A program made the position numbers and the translations under genes. This document shows positions 54,017 through 64,000 of a stretch of DNA of 64,000 nucleotides, piece by piece. Under the pieces are notes generated by a model, which saw nothing but the letters and a program-made list of their open reading frames with translations, made no database searches and had not been told where the DNA came from. This DNA is from Pogostemon cablin (lineage: Eukaryota > Streptophyta > Magnoliopsida > Lamiales > Lamiaceae), in contig CM042985.1 in assembly GCA_023678885.1 (NCBI GenBank), forward strand, positions 15,416,465-15,480,464, read 5' to 3'. Every line of letters begins with the position of its first letter. Position 1 is the first letter of the stretch.

Positions 54017-55614
54017 TGATGAGTGATATTTTCACCTAAATTTTAGTATCTTTTTATGTGAGTTTTCGTATATTTTTATCCGTATTTGTGTTCTATTTGG
54101 TTGTGTTTTGTGTTTTTATTGAAATGTGTGTGAATGAGCTTAAACCTATGATTTTCACTTTTTATTGGATGCTAGATATGATAAGGAAGATGTAGGAAAA
54201 AGTGGATCTCAATTTGGAGTTGAAACGAGGGAGAACGAGCCAAAACAGTGAAGAAATACATGAGCCAGCACCAACACGGGCCGTGTAGCCAACACGGCCC
54301 TGTAAGCGATGGCCGTGCGGCGACACCTATTCGTTCAACACGGGCACCTTAAGGCCGTGTCCAGTCGCACGAGTCGTGTTGGCAGCACGAGCCACGTCAT
54401 CAACACGACCCTGTAAGAAAAGGCCGTGCGGGAGCATCAGTTCACACGACATGGCCACCTTATGGCGTGTGGCAGAGCACGAATCGTGCTGTGTAAAATC
54501 CTGGAAAAAAATCAGAATCCTTCTAGAAGCCTCCCAAGGGGTATAAATACCCAATACTTCAATATGTGAGAGGAGATCCGAATTCCAACCCTTCTACACA
54601 CACATTACACACAATTCTCTCCATTTTTCACCTTCATCTTCATCCATTCACCATCCTTTGGATCTACAATCATCCAACCATCAAAATCATCATCCAATTG
54701 AAGAAAAGAAGCAAGGAAGAGAGGAAGATAACAAGGGAAGGAAGAAAATCACCATTGAAGTGACATCAAGGGAGTTTCCATTCATTTCTTGTATTAAACC
54801 TCATAGTTTCATCATGTTTTGTAAGGATCTTAATGTTTATGTTCATTTCCTTCTTAATATGGTAGGCTAATCTCCCTTGTGAGATTAGCAACATGATAGT
54901 TGTTGGATAATTTTGGGGATTTGTGTATTTGAATTCATATGTTGATTGGATCTATGATTTTCTATCATTGATTGTTAATTGCTTGATTTGTATTGATGAT
55001 TTGTGTGTTTAGTTGTTCTAAATATGTGATTAGATTGAGAAATCAATTATATGCTTAGGATAATTGAGTGAATCATTTCATCAAACACTTCATGTGCATT
55101 ACAGATTGTGAAGAGATTGAGAAGTCATTCATAGTTTAGAATCCTTTGGTAGGATATGTGATTGGTTTGATCGAGAGATTGATTAATTGTGTGAAGGGAC
55201 TCTCATTTAAGCTTAGTACCTAGTTGGAATTGTTTAAGTGAGAACCAATCCATTGAGCTATTTGATATTCATATCCTATCCATCTCGAGAGGGAGTTTAG
55301 GTGATCTTAGTGTTGGCCCTTAGTCTTCAATTCATGATACATATGAATTTGATACATAATTCCTAGAATTTCCACTTCTTAATTGTTGTTAATCTCATTT
55401 TTAATCAATTTGGTAAACCACTTTCCATCCATCTTGTTGATTGATCATTACTTGCTTTGATCACTTGTCATTTAATTGTTTGCATCCAATCCTATTGATG
55501 ATTCATCTCTATAAAATTACAACAAACGTGAGATCGCTTAAGCACTAGTGCCTACCTCCCTTGGATTCGATAATTTCTTGAATTGATCATTACCCACTAT
55601 ATTATGGCTAATCA
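54017..55614 (+). repeat. TR-GAG 3' LTR (L3)
   Basis: 1598 bp, very similar to 47311-48887. About 25 extra bases at 54149-54173 and scattered C/T and G/A changes, several in the CpG-rich palindrome array. HSE-like TTCTAGAA at 54521, TATA at 54542. Confidence 0.93.
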
Positions 55615-55615
55615 G

Positions 55616-57260
55616 TGACCAAGTACAAAATTTATAAGAATGTCGTCCAAAGGGAAAGTAAACTCATGGTTATATCCGTATTTTTTTTATTGATTTATGC
55701 TTTGTAAAAGTGATAAGATTGAAGGTTTGGTATTTAGACTACTTACTATTCTAATGAATTAACTAAGAAATCAATTAACAACTAAATTTATCTAAGATCA
55801 AATGAGTAACATGGTGAATGGAATGTGGATAGAATTCACTTAAGAAGGGAGCAAAGCTAATCATAATCATGGTTAAGAATCTAGCTAGATATGCATAACT
55901 CTTGATGGTGAACTTCATTAATTGTGGACTAAAAGCAATCACGTTTTTACCCCTAATCCCTATGGTCAAGGCAATTAGGTTATCGACTCTTTTACAAGTA
56001 TAAATATCCTAAGATTGTTCTTAATCTCAATTCCCTTAAGGTACTATGATCATAAGTTTGGTTCTTTTTACTCAATTTATTAAGTGTCCCCCTATGAATG
56101 TTCTAAGCATAAGGAGGGTATGACTTACCTCCCCTCACACTAACATGCATGCTCATCTTAATACACGATTCAATTAAACACCCTATCATATTATTGGAAT
56201 GACCATCCTAACACTATGAATAAAGAATTTAATCACACAAGTATTGAAATGAAAATGATTCATTAATCATAAAAGGAAGTCCAAAATTAACTCAATTCAA
56301 CATCTCAAATCCTACATATCTAGCATTCTTCTCAACCAATCATATGATTAGCCCTACTATAGGACTAGCCACTACGCATTGTGTTTAGATCAATACATTC
56401 AAAGGCTTACTCCATTTGAGCCAAAATAAGAAGAAAATCAATAATTGAAAAGTAGATTGACTTCCCTTTTGTGGAGATAACCTTCCTTCTCTTCAAAATG
56501 CTAACTTCTTCAATCATTGATGCTTTCCTCTTCTCAAGTGGTGGAAGGATGGAAAGATGGATGGATTGTTGAAGATCAAATGAAATATATGGATCAAATG
56601 TATAAAGATGAATCAAATGGATCTAGTGTACAAAAATGTGGTGTGGAGTGTGTGTAACTGCTCTAATTTTGTTCTCCTCCTTTCAATTTCACACAAGTCA
56701 GCCTTTTATATCACTTAGGGACCTTCTAGAATCTTCCGAAATATTCTGAAATTTACACTGCCTTTTGCACCTACACGAGCCATGTAGCAGTGCACGACTC
56801 GTGTAATGCACACCTAGTTCGGTATGTTCTGCATGTTCCCAGACACGGGGCGTGCGCTGGCACATGGCTTCTTCCATGGGCGTGTAGCGTTTTCTGACGA
56901 CTGTACACGGCCTTCTCTAATAAGCCCGTGTTCTGCACACGGCTCGTGCACTGGCGCACAGCTCGTGCATCAGAATACGACCTTCTCCTTGCTCTGTGTT
57001 CGAGCAATATGCCCGTGTTCGGCACACAGGGCGTGTCCGAGCATGCATGTTCTTCCTTCTCTGTTTTGCTCCCGACTCCATTTTTCTCCATTTCTTGACC
57101 TGTTTTGCGCATATTTAAGCTCATTTACACACTTATATCAATCTATACCACATTTCTCATAATTACATAAACTCCACCAAAAGTCACATAAATACGGATG
57201 AAAACATCCAAAAATCCACAAACAAAGACACTAAAGTCTAGGTGAAAATGACAACGATCA
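55616..57260 (-). repeat. 3' LTR of env-bearing Athila-type element (L4)
   Basis: In element orientation it begins TGATCGTTGTCATTTTCACC (plus 57260 down) and ends CTTGGTCA at 55616. It matches L5 and L1. Palindrome array 56764-57045. The polypurine tract reads AAGTTTGGGGGGT on the minus strand, plus 57261-57273. Confidence 0.88.
56704..56746 (-). promoter_or_regulatory. L4 core promoter: five-unit HSE-like array and TATA
   Basis: On the minus strand, GAA, TTT (for TTC), GAA, TTC, GAA with 2-base spacers lie at plus 56746-56724. TGATATAAAA follows, with its TATA at plus 56710-56704. One unit has a C-to-T change; otherwise it is the same as L5. Confidence 0.6.
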
Positions 57261-58831
57261 ACCCCCCAAACTTAAAGTGTTGTTCGTCCTCGAACAATAA
57301 AAAATGATAAACAAGAGGAGTAATTTTCACCTAGAAAAACACCTAACGAACATAAACCACAAAACATCACAAGTAATAAGGACTACAAAATCACATTAAG
57401 TACTCCTACATCATCAAACTTAAAACATGAAAGATTAACAAGTTCAATCTTAAGATGACAGAATAATCAAACCCCTTTCAATCCAAGCCTCTCATAGGAT
57501 ATCAAATTCACTCAACACTCTATGGAGTAGGGTTTTGAACAACACTCATTAACCGATTAAAATCGACTCACCATAGGCTTGCTCATGGACTATGTACACA
57601 AGCCACCCTAGATTTGATGAGTGATTAAATAGGTCTTTATCTTAGGATGTAATGTTTAGGCTCTTTGGTAGGGTAGGAAACTTTAGGTAATAGTGACTAT
57701 TCATGTGTAGATAATTGAAGATATGATTCTTTTCTCCAACTTCCTCACTTTCAAGCTTCCTCCCTTTGTCAATTCTTCAAAAGCACTAAATATCAACATA
57801 CTATGGATTCATTGAGCTTCTTTTGAATGGCATACTTCTTTTCTTTGACTTTTGTATTCCTTTAGCATATTTTATGATTTTACTCCTTTTCCACTTTTGT
57901 TGAAGTTGCACTTACTTTTAACTTAAGCTCTTTCATCCTTTTTCTTGATTTAACCTTTCTTCCATTTACTTGCACATTTTTCCACATCTTCCATTGTAAA
58001 CCATCATCATCCTCAATTACCCACACATAGGTTACATATATAAGGCTTTAAGTGGGTTTTCAAGGCTTGTATTGTGCTTAAATCACAAAGAAAATGCTTA
58101 TAGGCTCAAATTGGCTAACTAGGGATAATGCTGTAGGTAAGAATTTTATGACTATGACTTCAATTATCAAAGATGGCCTAAGATCATATCACAAATTTCA
58201 ACCATTCGGGCTTCGTTCCTAGAGTCCATGAGCAAGTTCTAGTTTGTCTAAGTACGACCGGTCCTCTCATCAATAATTAATCATGGAGGCACGATTGAGG
58301 CTCAACTCTTACAAGCTTTTGCTTGGATCAAAAGAAACATAATTACCCTCCATAAATCTCAAAATTGAACAAATTATGTAATCCATGTCACAATTTTAAT
58401 TAGTACAAATCATTAACATGCTTGCTATCACCTATCACAGATAATGCATCATAGGTCACATTCAAAAACATTTAACTCCTTCCCAAAACATACTACCAAA
58501 CCATCCCTACAAGAATAAAACCAAACAAACATAACACAATAACAAAAACTCATCAAACAAGAAACATAACAAAAACACATAACATGCATGACCAAGATCA
58601 TTCATCTCAAGAATTTAAGCACATCAATTCACATCCATAACAAGTAAGATCAAATTCCCATCACATCCAAATTATGAAAATCAAACTAAAATACCAAAAA
58701 TAACAAAAAGTAAATCGTATAAAATTGAAAATAAAATCCCAAAGTAAAACCTCCCAAAACAAAACAATTTAAGTACAATCCAATCTAAATCTACCAAATC
58801 AAATCAAGTCTAAAATTTTTCAAATAGACTA
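57261..58831 (-). other. Non-coding region between env-like ORF and 3' LTR
   Basis: AT-rich, with a pyrimidine-rich plus strand at 57740-58000. It corresponds to 52260-54000 of the TR-GAG element in reverse (shared phrases such as AGCAAGTTCTA and AAGCCCGAATGG-like). No frame of note. Confidence 0.65.
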
Positions 58832-60403
58832 CTAGAAGTGATAAGCACTAAAATGACTTCGTAATTGCTCAGGAGGTGGAGGTGGATGATAGGCATTCCA
58901 TGGAATGTATGCACGAGGGGACACTGGGAATTGGAAACTGAACATCATCGTCATCATCTCCTCCATGTTATTGAAGTGCACCCGCGACTGCTCCTCGTAG
59001 TACTCCCTACGATGCTGTCTAGCTCTCAATTCTTGAATATGCATTCCATGCTCCTGCTGGACCTCTCAAATCTCCCTCATCTGTGCTCCATACGTCTGCT
59101 GTACATGCCTCATATCTCTCACCACATCCATCATATAATTTCATCGATCATTTCGATGTTCGGGTCCCATTGGTGGCTGCTGTTGTTGCTCTTCTTCCTC
59201 GAACTGTGGTGGCTCAGGGGCTTGCTCTTCAAACTCTACCTGCTGATGTGGTGCATCCTGCTCATCTCCTTCCATCGGCAATAGCTCCACTCTCAAATTA
59301 GCTAGCTCGAGGTTCTCTTCAACGCTCATCTATCTGAGAACCTCTTCCACTTCCTATTTCTTCTATAAAAGGCTCTCACAACCATGGAGTGATTAGCACT
59401 AGCCATTGCCAAGTTAGCAAACCTCCTTCGAGCATACACCGTAGTGAGGTTTGAAGCTGGCAAAGGAAATGAAGCTCCTATTTCTTGCCTTAGACAATAC
59501 TGATTCCCGGCTATAGACAAAAATTCCATCCTCATCAACTGATGATAATTCAATCCTTACTCACCATCCTATCTTCCATTCTGAAAGATTTACTCCCTAG
59601 CCTTGAGCGATCATATTAATCATACCTCCTAGCATCAAACCCTGAGAAGTTTGTCTTTTAGCAACTCTCTCAGCATGTTGCATAAAATGCGCTGCAACGT
59701 TCAGTGGTAGCTCATTATATATACAGAACATGATATATAACTGCTTCTCTCCCATGGCTCCACTCTCAAATCTTCCTAAGATGGTGTTCGAGATAATCTT
59801 TTCTAAGTATCTTATGATTGGGTTCCTTATTGCAGTCCTTTTCGAAGCACTGGGAACATATCCTGCTTGCTCTGTACCATCATTCACCAAACTTTTCCAC
59901 CATTCTTGCTGATTAAAACCACCTCCTTCATAGAAGCTCTGATGTCCTTGACATGGTAGACATCCAAAGAATCCATTCAAAACATGTAGAGTAATCATTT
60001 CTCTCATCACGTTGTCCAATTAGAACGTAACTAAAATAGGGAAATCGTTCATATCCTTCTTCACTTGAAATATGCTCATGAACTCAGCAGTTAGATGGTA
60101 GTAAGTAGGAGGCCTTTTATCAAAGAACGCTTCCATTTGTGAGAATCTGAACAACTTCCTCAAGTCTTCCTCGATTCCTAATCCTTCCATTGTTGTTGTA
60201 TCTTGGAATCGAGTTGGCTTGATTTTGAGAGCAAATGTTTGCCAACAAAGTACATACTTACCCCAATAGTCTTTAAATTCTACCCTAAAGTAGTTCGGAT
60301 GGACCACATCTTCCATTAATTGAGCATCGAGATTAGTCAATTCCCCTGGATCGGTAATGATGATGAAATCTTCATTCCTTGGTCTCACTCTCTTCTCGGC
60401 CAT
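58832..60403 (-). pseudogene. ATHILA ORF-1/env-like protein, broken
   Basis: From ATG 60403: MAEKRVRPRNEDFIII, YYHLTAEFMSIFQV, then after an in-frame TAA at 60020-60022 the frame goes on with HVLNGFFGCLP, EWWKSLVND, IRNPIIRYLEKIISNTILG, QLYIMFCIYNELPLNVA and GLMLGGMINMIAQG. This block order is the ATHILA ORF-1 family (Pfam PF03078), found downstream of pol in Athila elements, with unknown or env-like role. Then come frame changes near 59560, Glu/Gln/Pro-rich pieces (59329-59141) and a C-terminus with AYIPWNAYHPPPPP (59044-58832). At least three stops and one shift make it non-functional. Confidence 0.85.
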
Positions 60404-60938
60404 CTACAATTTAAAACAATGCTCAAGTCATTTTCAATTTAATCAATAAAAAAATGTTAATGCATTAAGTTTAGATTCCATTCTAGTCATTCAACTAAGT
60501 ATGAACTATACTATGCATCAATATTACACATTCATATCATTATAGCTTCAAGCTTCACCACAACATTCACTTCATTATCACTCCTTTCAATTATCCATGA
60601 GCTTATATCTCAAATCATATCATACTTGCGCATATAAGTTCCAAAATATACCATCACTAATCACTATGAACATATGATCTCAATTTTAGTCAAAATTTTT
60701 GCTTAGACATTTCATCGAACACTTGGCATGCACAACTTTTCCATAAACTTTCAACATATAATCCACATTGCTTCAAGCCCAAATCCTTAACACCTAAATC
60801 TATTTGACTACAATTTAGCATTCTACAAGCATGATAATTCAATTTGCACAACATATGCATCCAATTTCATCATTCCCACAAATACCCTAATTCAACTTTC
60901 TCATGAACCCTTATTCCACTCTCAATTCAACAATTAAA
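60404..60938. other. AT-rich remainder of Athila-type interior
   Basis: No coding frame or repeat is recognisable between the env-like ATG and the copia C3 border. Confidence 0.5.
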
Positions 60939-62776
60939 TGATGGCGTTTGGATCTTTTTGTTATCATGAACCATTAGGATTCCATATGTTTCTACAGCGG
61001 AAGTAAGAAAACAAGGAACATATTACCTTTTACCAGGGTATGTTGAAGAAGAAACATTCTCGCTGGCAGCCTGCGCAGCTTCACGGTTTTGTCCATAACT
61101 TCCTCATACAATCTCCAATTTGGGTGATCTATGCGCCAAAATGATTCTCTCTTCCGTGGCTTTCCAAAGGTGTATCACATGTGTAGTTTTGACTTCCACA
61201 CAATTTTAGAAAAATTGGTGAAGTTGCCGGACAGAAATAGAAAATGACATTCCGGTCTTCTGTTGTATTCCTAAGCCACGTCTTGACGTTGGTGTGGGCA
61301 ATGATCTACAAGACGAACTCAGTCTACAACTCTAATCTGCCTTTCACGTATGTTATGATGCGTGTGATTCAGATTCCGAATTGATGAGATTGGCTATTAT
61401 ATAGGCTACAAAAGGGATCAGGAGGAGAAATTAGGGTTTGAGCCTCCTATTGGGCTTAAGCATCCAAGTTTAGCCCAAAACTTATACTTAAGTCCAATAA
61501 TAATAAATCATTCCACTAAAGAAATATTATGGCACTGCCACTCTAATCCCAAATTACGTTTATGGGTTCCTTCTTATTATGAGCCCGTTAATCTTCCCGT
61601 GTTTAAGAGTCAATACCCATTAATTAATTAAGTTACTGACAACTCCATTAATTAATATAATTACAAAGAGTAGTACCACTCAATCTTATTATCATGCCGG
61701 AATAAATCCACCTGCAAGGTTTACATGATAATCATTATGAGCTCTTCAAGGAGACATCATCAACCTATTCCGTTAGGACACAAATTCTTTCTACAATCAA
61801 CAGCACACCATAGAGACAGTACCATCTCCTAACTCACCGAGCATATTGATTTAATAATTAAATCTCACCCATTGATGAATCAAGAAAATAAACACTGGCT
61901 TACGTGTCGAGATTATTATATAGGAATTAAGAGTACGAACTTCCATAATAATAGAGATCAAGTTCTATTATATAGTATGTATAAATTGAACGATCTCAAC
62001 AGTGGTCCTATTCAATACACAAAGTGCACTAGTGCAATTTCATAGTCAAGATAGACTAATACCAAATCACACTACAACTATACCGATAGATAGTCCCCGT
62101 CTATCTCGGTTATGAATATCTATTTATACTTTATATGATGTTGATAATATAATCTTCCGTGTGATGCCGCACACCACATTATCTACATTATAAAGTAAAT
62201 GGACTTTTGCAATAACTTAATTGCAAACGTTTGATCACATGATTCTCATTTCAAATATTATCTAAACATTGTTCATACAAAAAACTAGACTTTTAGTATA
62301 CAATTCAACAATCTCCCACTTTTACTAAAAGACTATGCTGCCGTATCTACTGCCATACATCTGATTCCCTCTCCCACTACTTGACCATTAAAAGCTCTCT
62401 CCTTAAGGTCCTTGTAAAAGGATTTACTAGGCTATCATCCGATGCAATCTAGGTGACAACAACCTTCACCTCACCATATGATTTCTCGTATTAGTTAGTA
62501 CTAGCTATCAATGTATTTAATCTCCTTATGGACTCGTGATTCCTTCAAGTTTGCTACTGCACCATTATTATCACAAAAAATTGTGATAACCTTAGACAAA
62601 CTTAAAATCACATCTAAGTCCATTACGAAGTTTTTAGAACCATATAGATACTTTGGCTACCACAAGGCCCCAATATTATCCTCTTTCCGTGGTGGAGTCC
62701 GAAATATATTTTTATATGACACTCCTCCATACTATGGAACTACTTCCATCAAACACATAACCATGAGGTGGATTTA
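60939..62776 (-). mobile_element. C3: copia 3' LTR plus RNase H end, truncated by L5
   Basis: LTR 60939-62310 (TGATGGCGTTTGG to CAATTCAACA) is followed by ~465 bases that match the RNase H/3' end of C1 (25252-25700). The copy stops where the Athila-type LTR begins at 62777. The LTR is about 170 bases longer than C1's because of an extra module at about 61050-61250. Confidence 0.85.
61050..61250 (+). repeat. Module in copia LTR resembling part of element B LTR
   Basis: CCATAACTTCCTC, CAATCTCCAATTTGGGTGAT and CCAAAATGAT-CTCT-TTCCGTGG recur in order at 4025-4110 and 23480-23560 (element B LTRs), but not in the other copia LTRs. Confidence 0.6.
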
Positions 62777-62995
62777 TGATTGTCGTCATTTTCACCTAAG
62801 TTTTAGTGTCTTTATGTGTGTATTTTCGGATGTTTTTATCCGTATTTGTGTTAAGTTTGGTGGAGTTATTGTTGTTTTGAGGAAAGTGGTACGAACTTAT
62901 AGAATTGTGTAAATGAGCTTGAATATGTGTAAAACAGATCATGGAACGGACAAAAACGGGGTCGGGAGCGAAAGGGAGACGAAGAATAGGCCAGG

Positions 62996-63296
62996 CAGCT
63001 GCACGGGCCGTGCGCGGAACACGGCCCTGTAGCAGCTGGCCGTGTAATGTCATCAGAGCACGCTGCTCGCCCAGGGATTTGACCGTGCGCCGGTGCACGG
63101 GCCGTGTGCTGCTACACGCCCCGTGTGCGGAGCTTGGCCCTGTAAGAAGAAGCCATGTATTGTCGTCAGAACGTGCTACACGGCCATGATCAAGGCCGTG
63201 TATTGCAGCTCGAGCCGTGTCCGGAAGCACGCACAAAACGCCGAAGTAGGTGTGCCCTACACGGGCCGTGTACTGCAGCACGGGCCGTGTAGGTGC
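62996..63296 (+). repeat. ACACGGGCCGTGT palindrome array in L5
   Basis: Perfect ACACGGGCCGTGT lies at 63259-63271, with CACGGGCCGTG at 63279-63289. Many ACACGGCC/GGCCGTGT half-sites occur upstream. It is CpG-dense in an otherwise AT-rich LTR, ending ~20 bases before the heat-shock-like array. Confidence 0.8.
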
Positions 63297-63316
63297 AAAA
63301 TCCTGTGTAATTTTCA

Positions 63317-63359
63317 GAAAGTTCCGGAAGCTTCTAGAAGGTCCATAAGTGATATAAAA
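63317..63359 (+). promoter_or_regulatory. L5 core promoter: perfect five-unit heat-shock element and TATA
   Basis: GAA (63317), TTC (63322), GAA (63327), TTC (63332) and GAA (63337) alternate with exact 2-base spacers. This is the canonical HSF-binding arrangement. TATAAAA starts at 63353, 13 bases after the array. In known plant heat-activated LTRs such as ONSEN (copia), such sites confer heat induction; here activity is inferred. Confidence 0.65.
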
Positions 63360-64000
63360 CCATGATTTGTGCGAAATTAGAGAGGGAGATACACATTAGA
63401 TCAGATTGAGAGCAGTTACACACAATCCACACCATATTTCCTCACACACTAGATCTACAAGCCATCTACACCATCTTAATCCATCAATTCACCTTGATCT
63501 TCATAAATCCATCCATACATCCATCCCTTCCATCATCTAAGAAGAGAAAATCAGATTTGTTTGAAGAATTTGGCATGATCAAGGAAGAAGGAGTCTACCT
63601 TCAAGGGGAAGCTCAATCTCTTTTATTTTGCTACTTTCTTCATTTTATTGCTCATATGGAGCTTGTATTGGATTGTAGCCAATTTGCAATGAATATTTGT
63701 GGCTAGTCCTCAAGTGAGGCTAGCAATATGATTGGTTAGGAAATATGTAGATTTTTGCACTATTAAAGCTTGATGAATTGATTGTTATGATTACTTTCTA
63801 TCATGAATTCTTATTCTCATTTGATGCATGATGTGTGTGGTTAAATTCTCTATGCATAGTGTTAGGATGGCCATTCCAATATTATGTGTGGTGATTTAAT
63901 TGAATCATTGATTGTATTAGGTGACTTGGTTAGTATGAGGGGAGGAAAGCCATTCCCTCCAAGTGCTTAGAACCTCATGATAGAACATTAGTGATGAATT

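Larger units (their letters stand above)
47311..55614 (+). mobile_element. TR-GAG element: non-autonomous Athila-type LTR retrotransposon
   Basis: 8304 bp, flanked by GTGAC at 47306-47310 and 55615-55619. LTRs 47311-48887 and 54017-55614 differ by a ~25-bp insertion in the right copy and few substitutions, so it is young. A primer site follows the left LTR and a purine tract precedes the right LTR. The 5.1-kb interior encodes gag and a protease-bearing second frame, then 2.1 kb without a coding frame. No RT, RNase H or integrase is present, so it must depend on an autonomous relative. It landed exactly at the outer edge of the inverted LTR at 55616. Confidence 0.93.
55616..60938 (-). mobile_element. 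Athila-type element with env-like ORF, 3' portion (minus strand)
   Basis: 3' LTR 55616-57260, purine tract just inside it, ~1.5 kb non-coding, then a broken env-like ORF (60403-58832). Upstream of that (60404-60938) I see no frame. Pol, gag and the 5' LTR are absent, because copia C3 starts at 60939. It is the only Athila-type copy here that keeps the third ORF region. Confidence 0.85.
62777..64000 (+). mobile_element. Athila-type LTR (L5), right end outside window
   Basis: It starts TGATTGTCGTCATTTTCACC and aligns with L1 (43176) and inverted L4. It is cut by the window end. Palindrome array 62996-63296, the strongest heat-shock-like array, TATA, then a transcribed-looking leader matching L1 at 43850-44150. 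Whether an internal region follows cannot be told. Confidence 0.85.

Overview
This is plant nuclear DNA, most likely from an asterid eudicot (I cannot name the species). The window holds no clearly intact single-copy host gene. Almost everything I can read is LTR retrotransposons, many of them nested, plus broken pieces of host genes: a plant mobile domain gene and a WRN-like exonuclease fragment inside one element, and LRR-receptor-kinase and CC-NLR fragments between elements. AT-rich low-complexity DNA separates the blocks.

Layout. 1-2490: end of a chromovirus-like LTR. It sits in the gag of an old plus-strand Athila-type gag-pro element, called A here, whose pieces lie at 2491-2739, 23807-24048 and 32311-34700. 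Inside A's gag is B (2740-23801, minus strand), a relative of A with its own LTRs and CCTAG target duplications. Inside B's gag is the youngest insertion, a 13,951-bp Tat-lineage Ty3/gypsy element (8011-21961, minus strand). Its two 1073-bp LTRs are identical and it is flanked by CACGT. A second break in A holds a decayed Ty1/copia element, C1 (24049-32310, minus). A truncated relative, C2 (34700-36819), ends A. From 36820 to 43175 there is AT-rich DNA, a minisatellite, a receptor-kinase relic and an NLR/acidic-tail gene relic. 43176-44865 is a solo LTR. 47311-55614 is a young non-autonomous Athila-type element that carries only gag and protease (TR-GAG type), with GTGAC duplications. It landed at the end of another Athila-type element (55616-60938, minus) that keeps a broken ATHILA env-like ORF. 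A third copia piece, C3, follows at 60939-62776, and an LTR of the Athila-type family runs off the right edge.

The Tat element is the centre of interest. Its minus strand codes for gag, protease, reverse transcriptase, two RNase H domains and integrase, with one frameshift inside integrase. Between pol and the 3' LTR it carries a plus-strand, antisense gene for a plant mobile domain protein, with its own candidate promoter, introns and poly(A) signal. The long first intron proposed for that gene contains a GC-rich captured 5' fragment of a Werner-like exonuclease gene in the opposite orientation.

A second theme is LTR promoter architecture. Athila-type LTRs here carry GC-rich ACACGG-type palindromes and then a TTCnnGAA array matching the heat-shock-element consensus. 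In the LTR at 62777 this array has five perfect alternating units just upstream of the TATA box. All identifications rest on reading the sequence and recalled family motifs; no database search was run.
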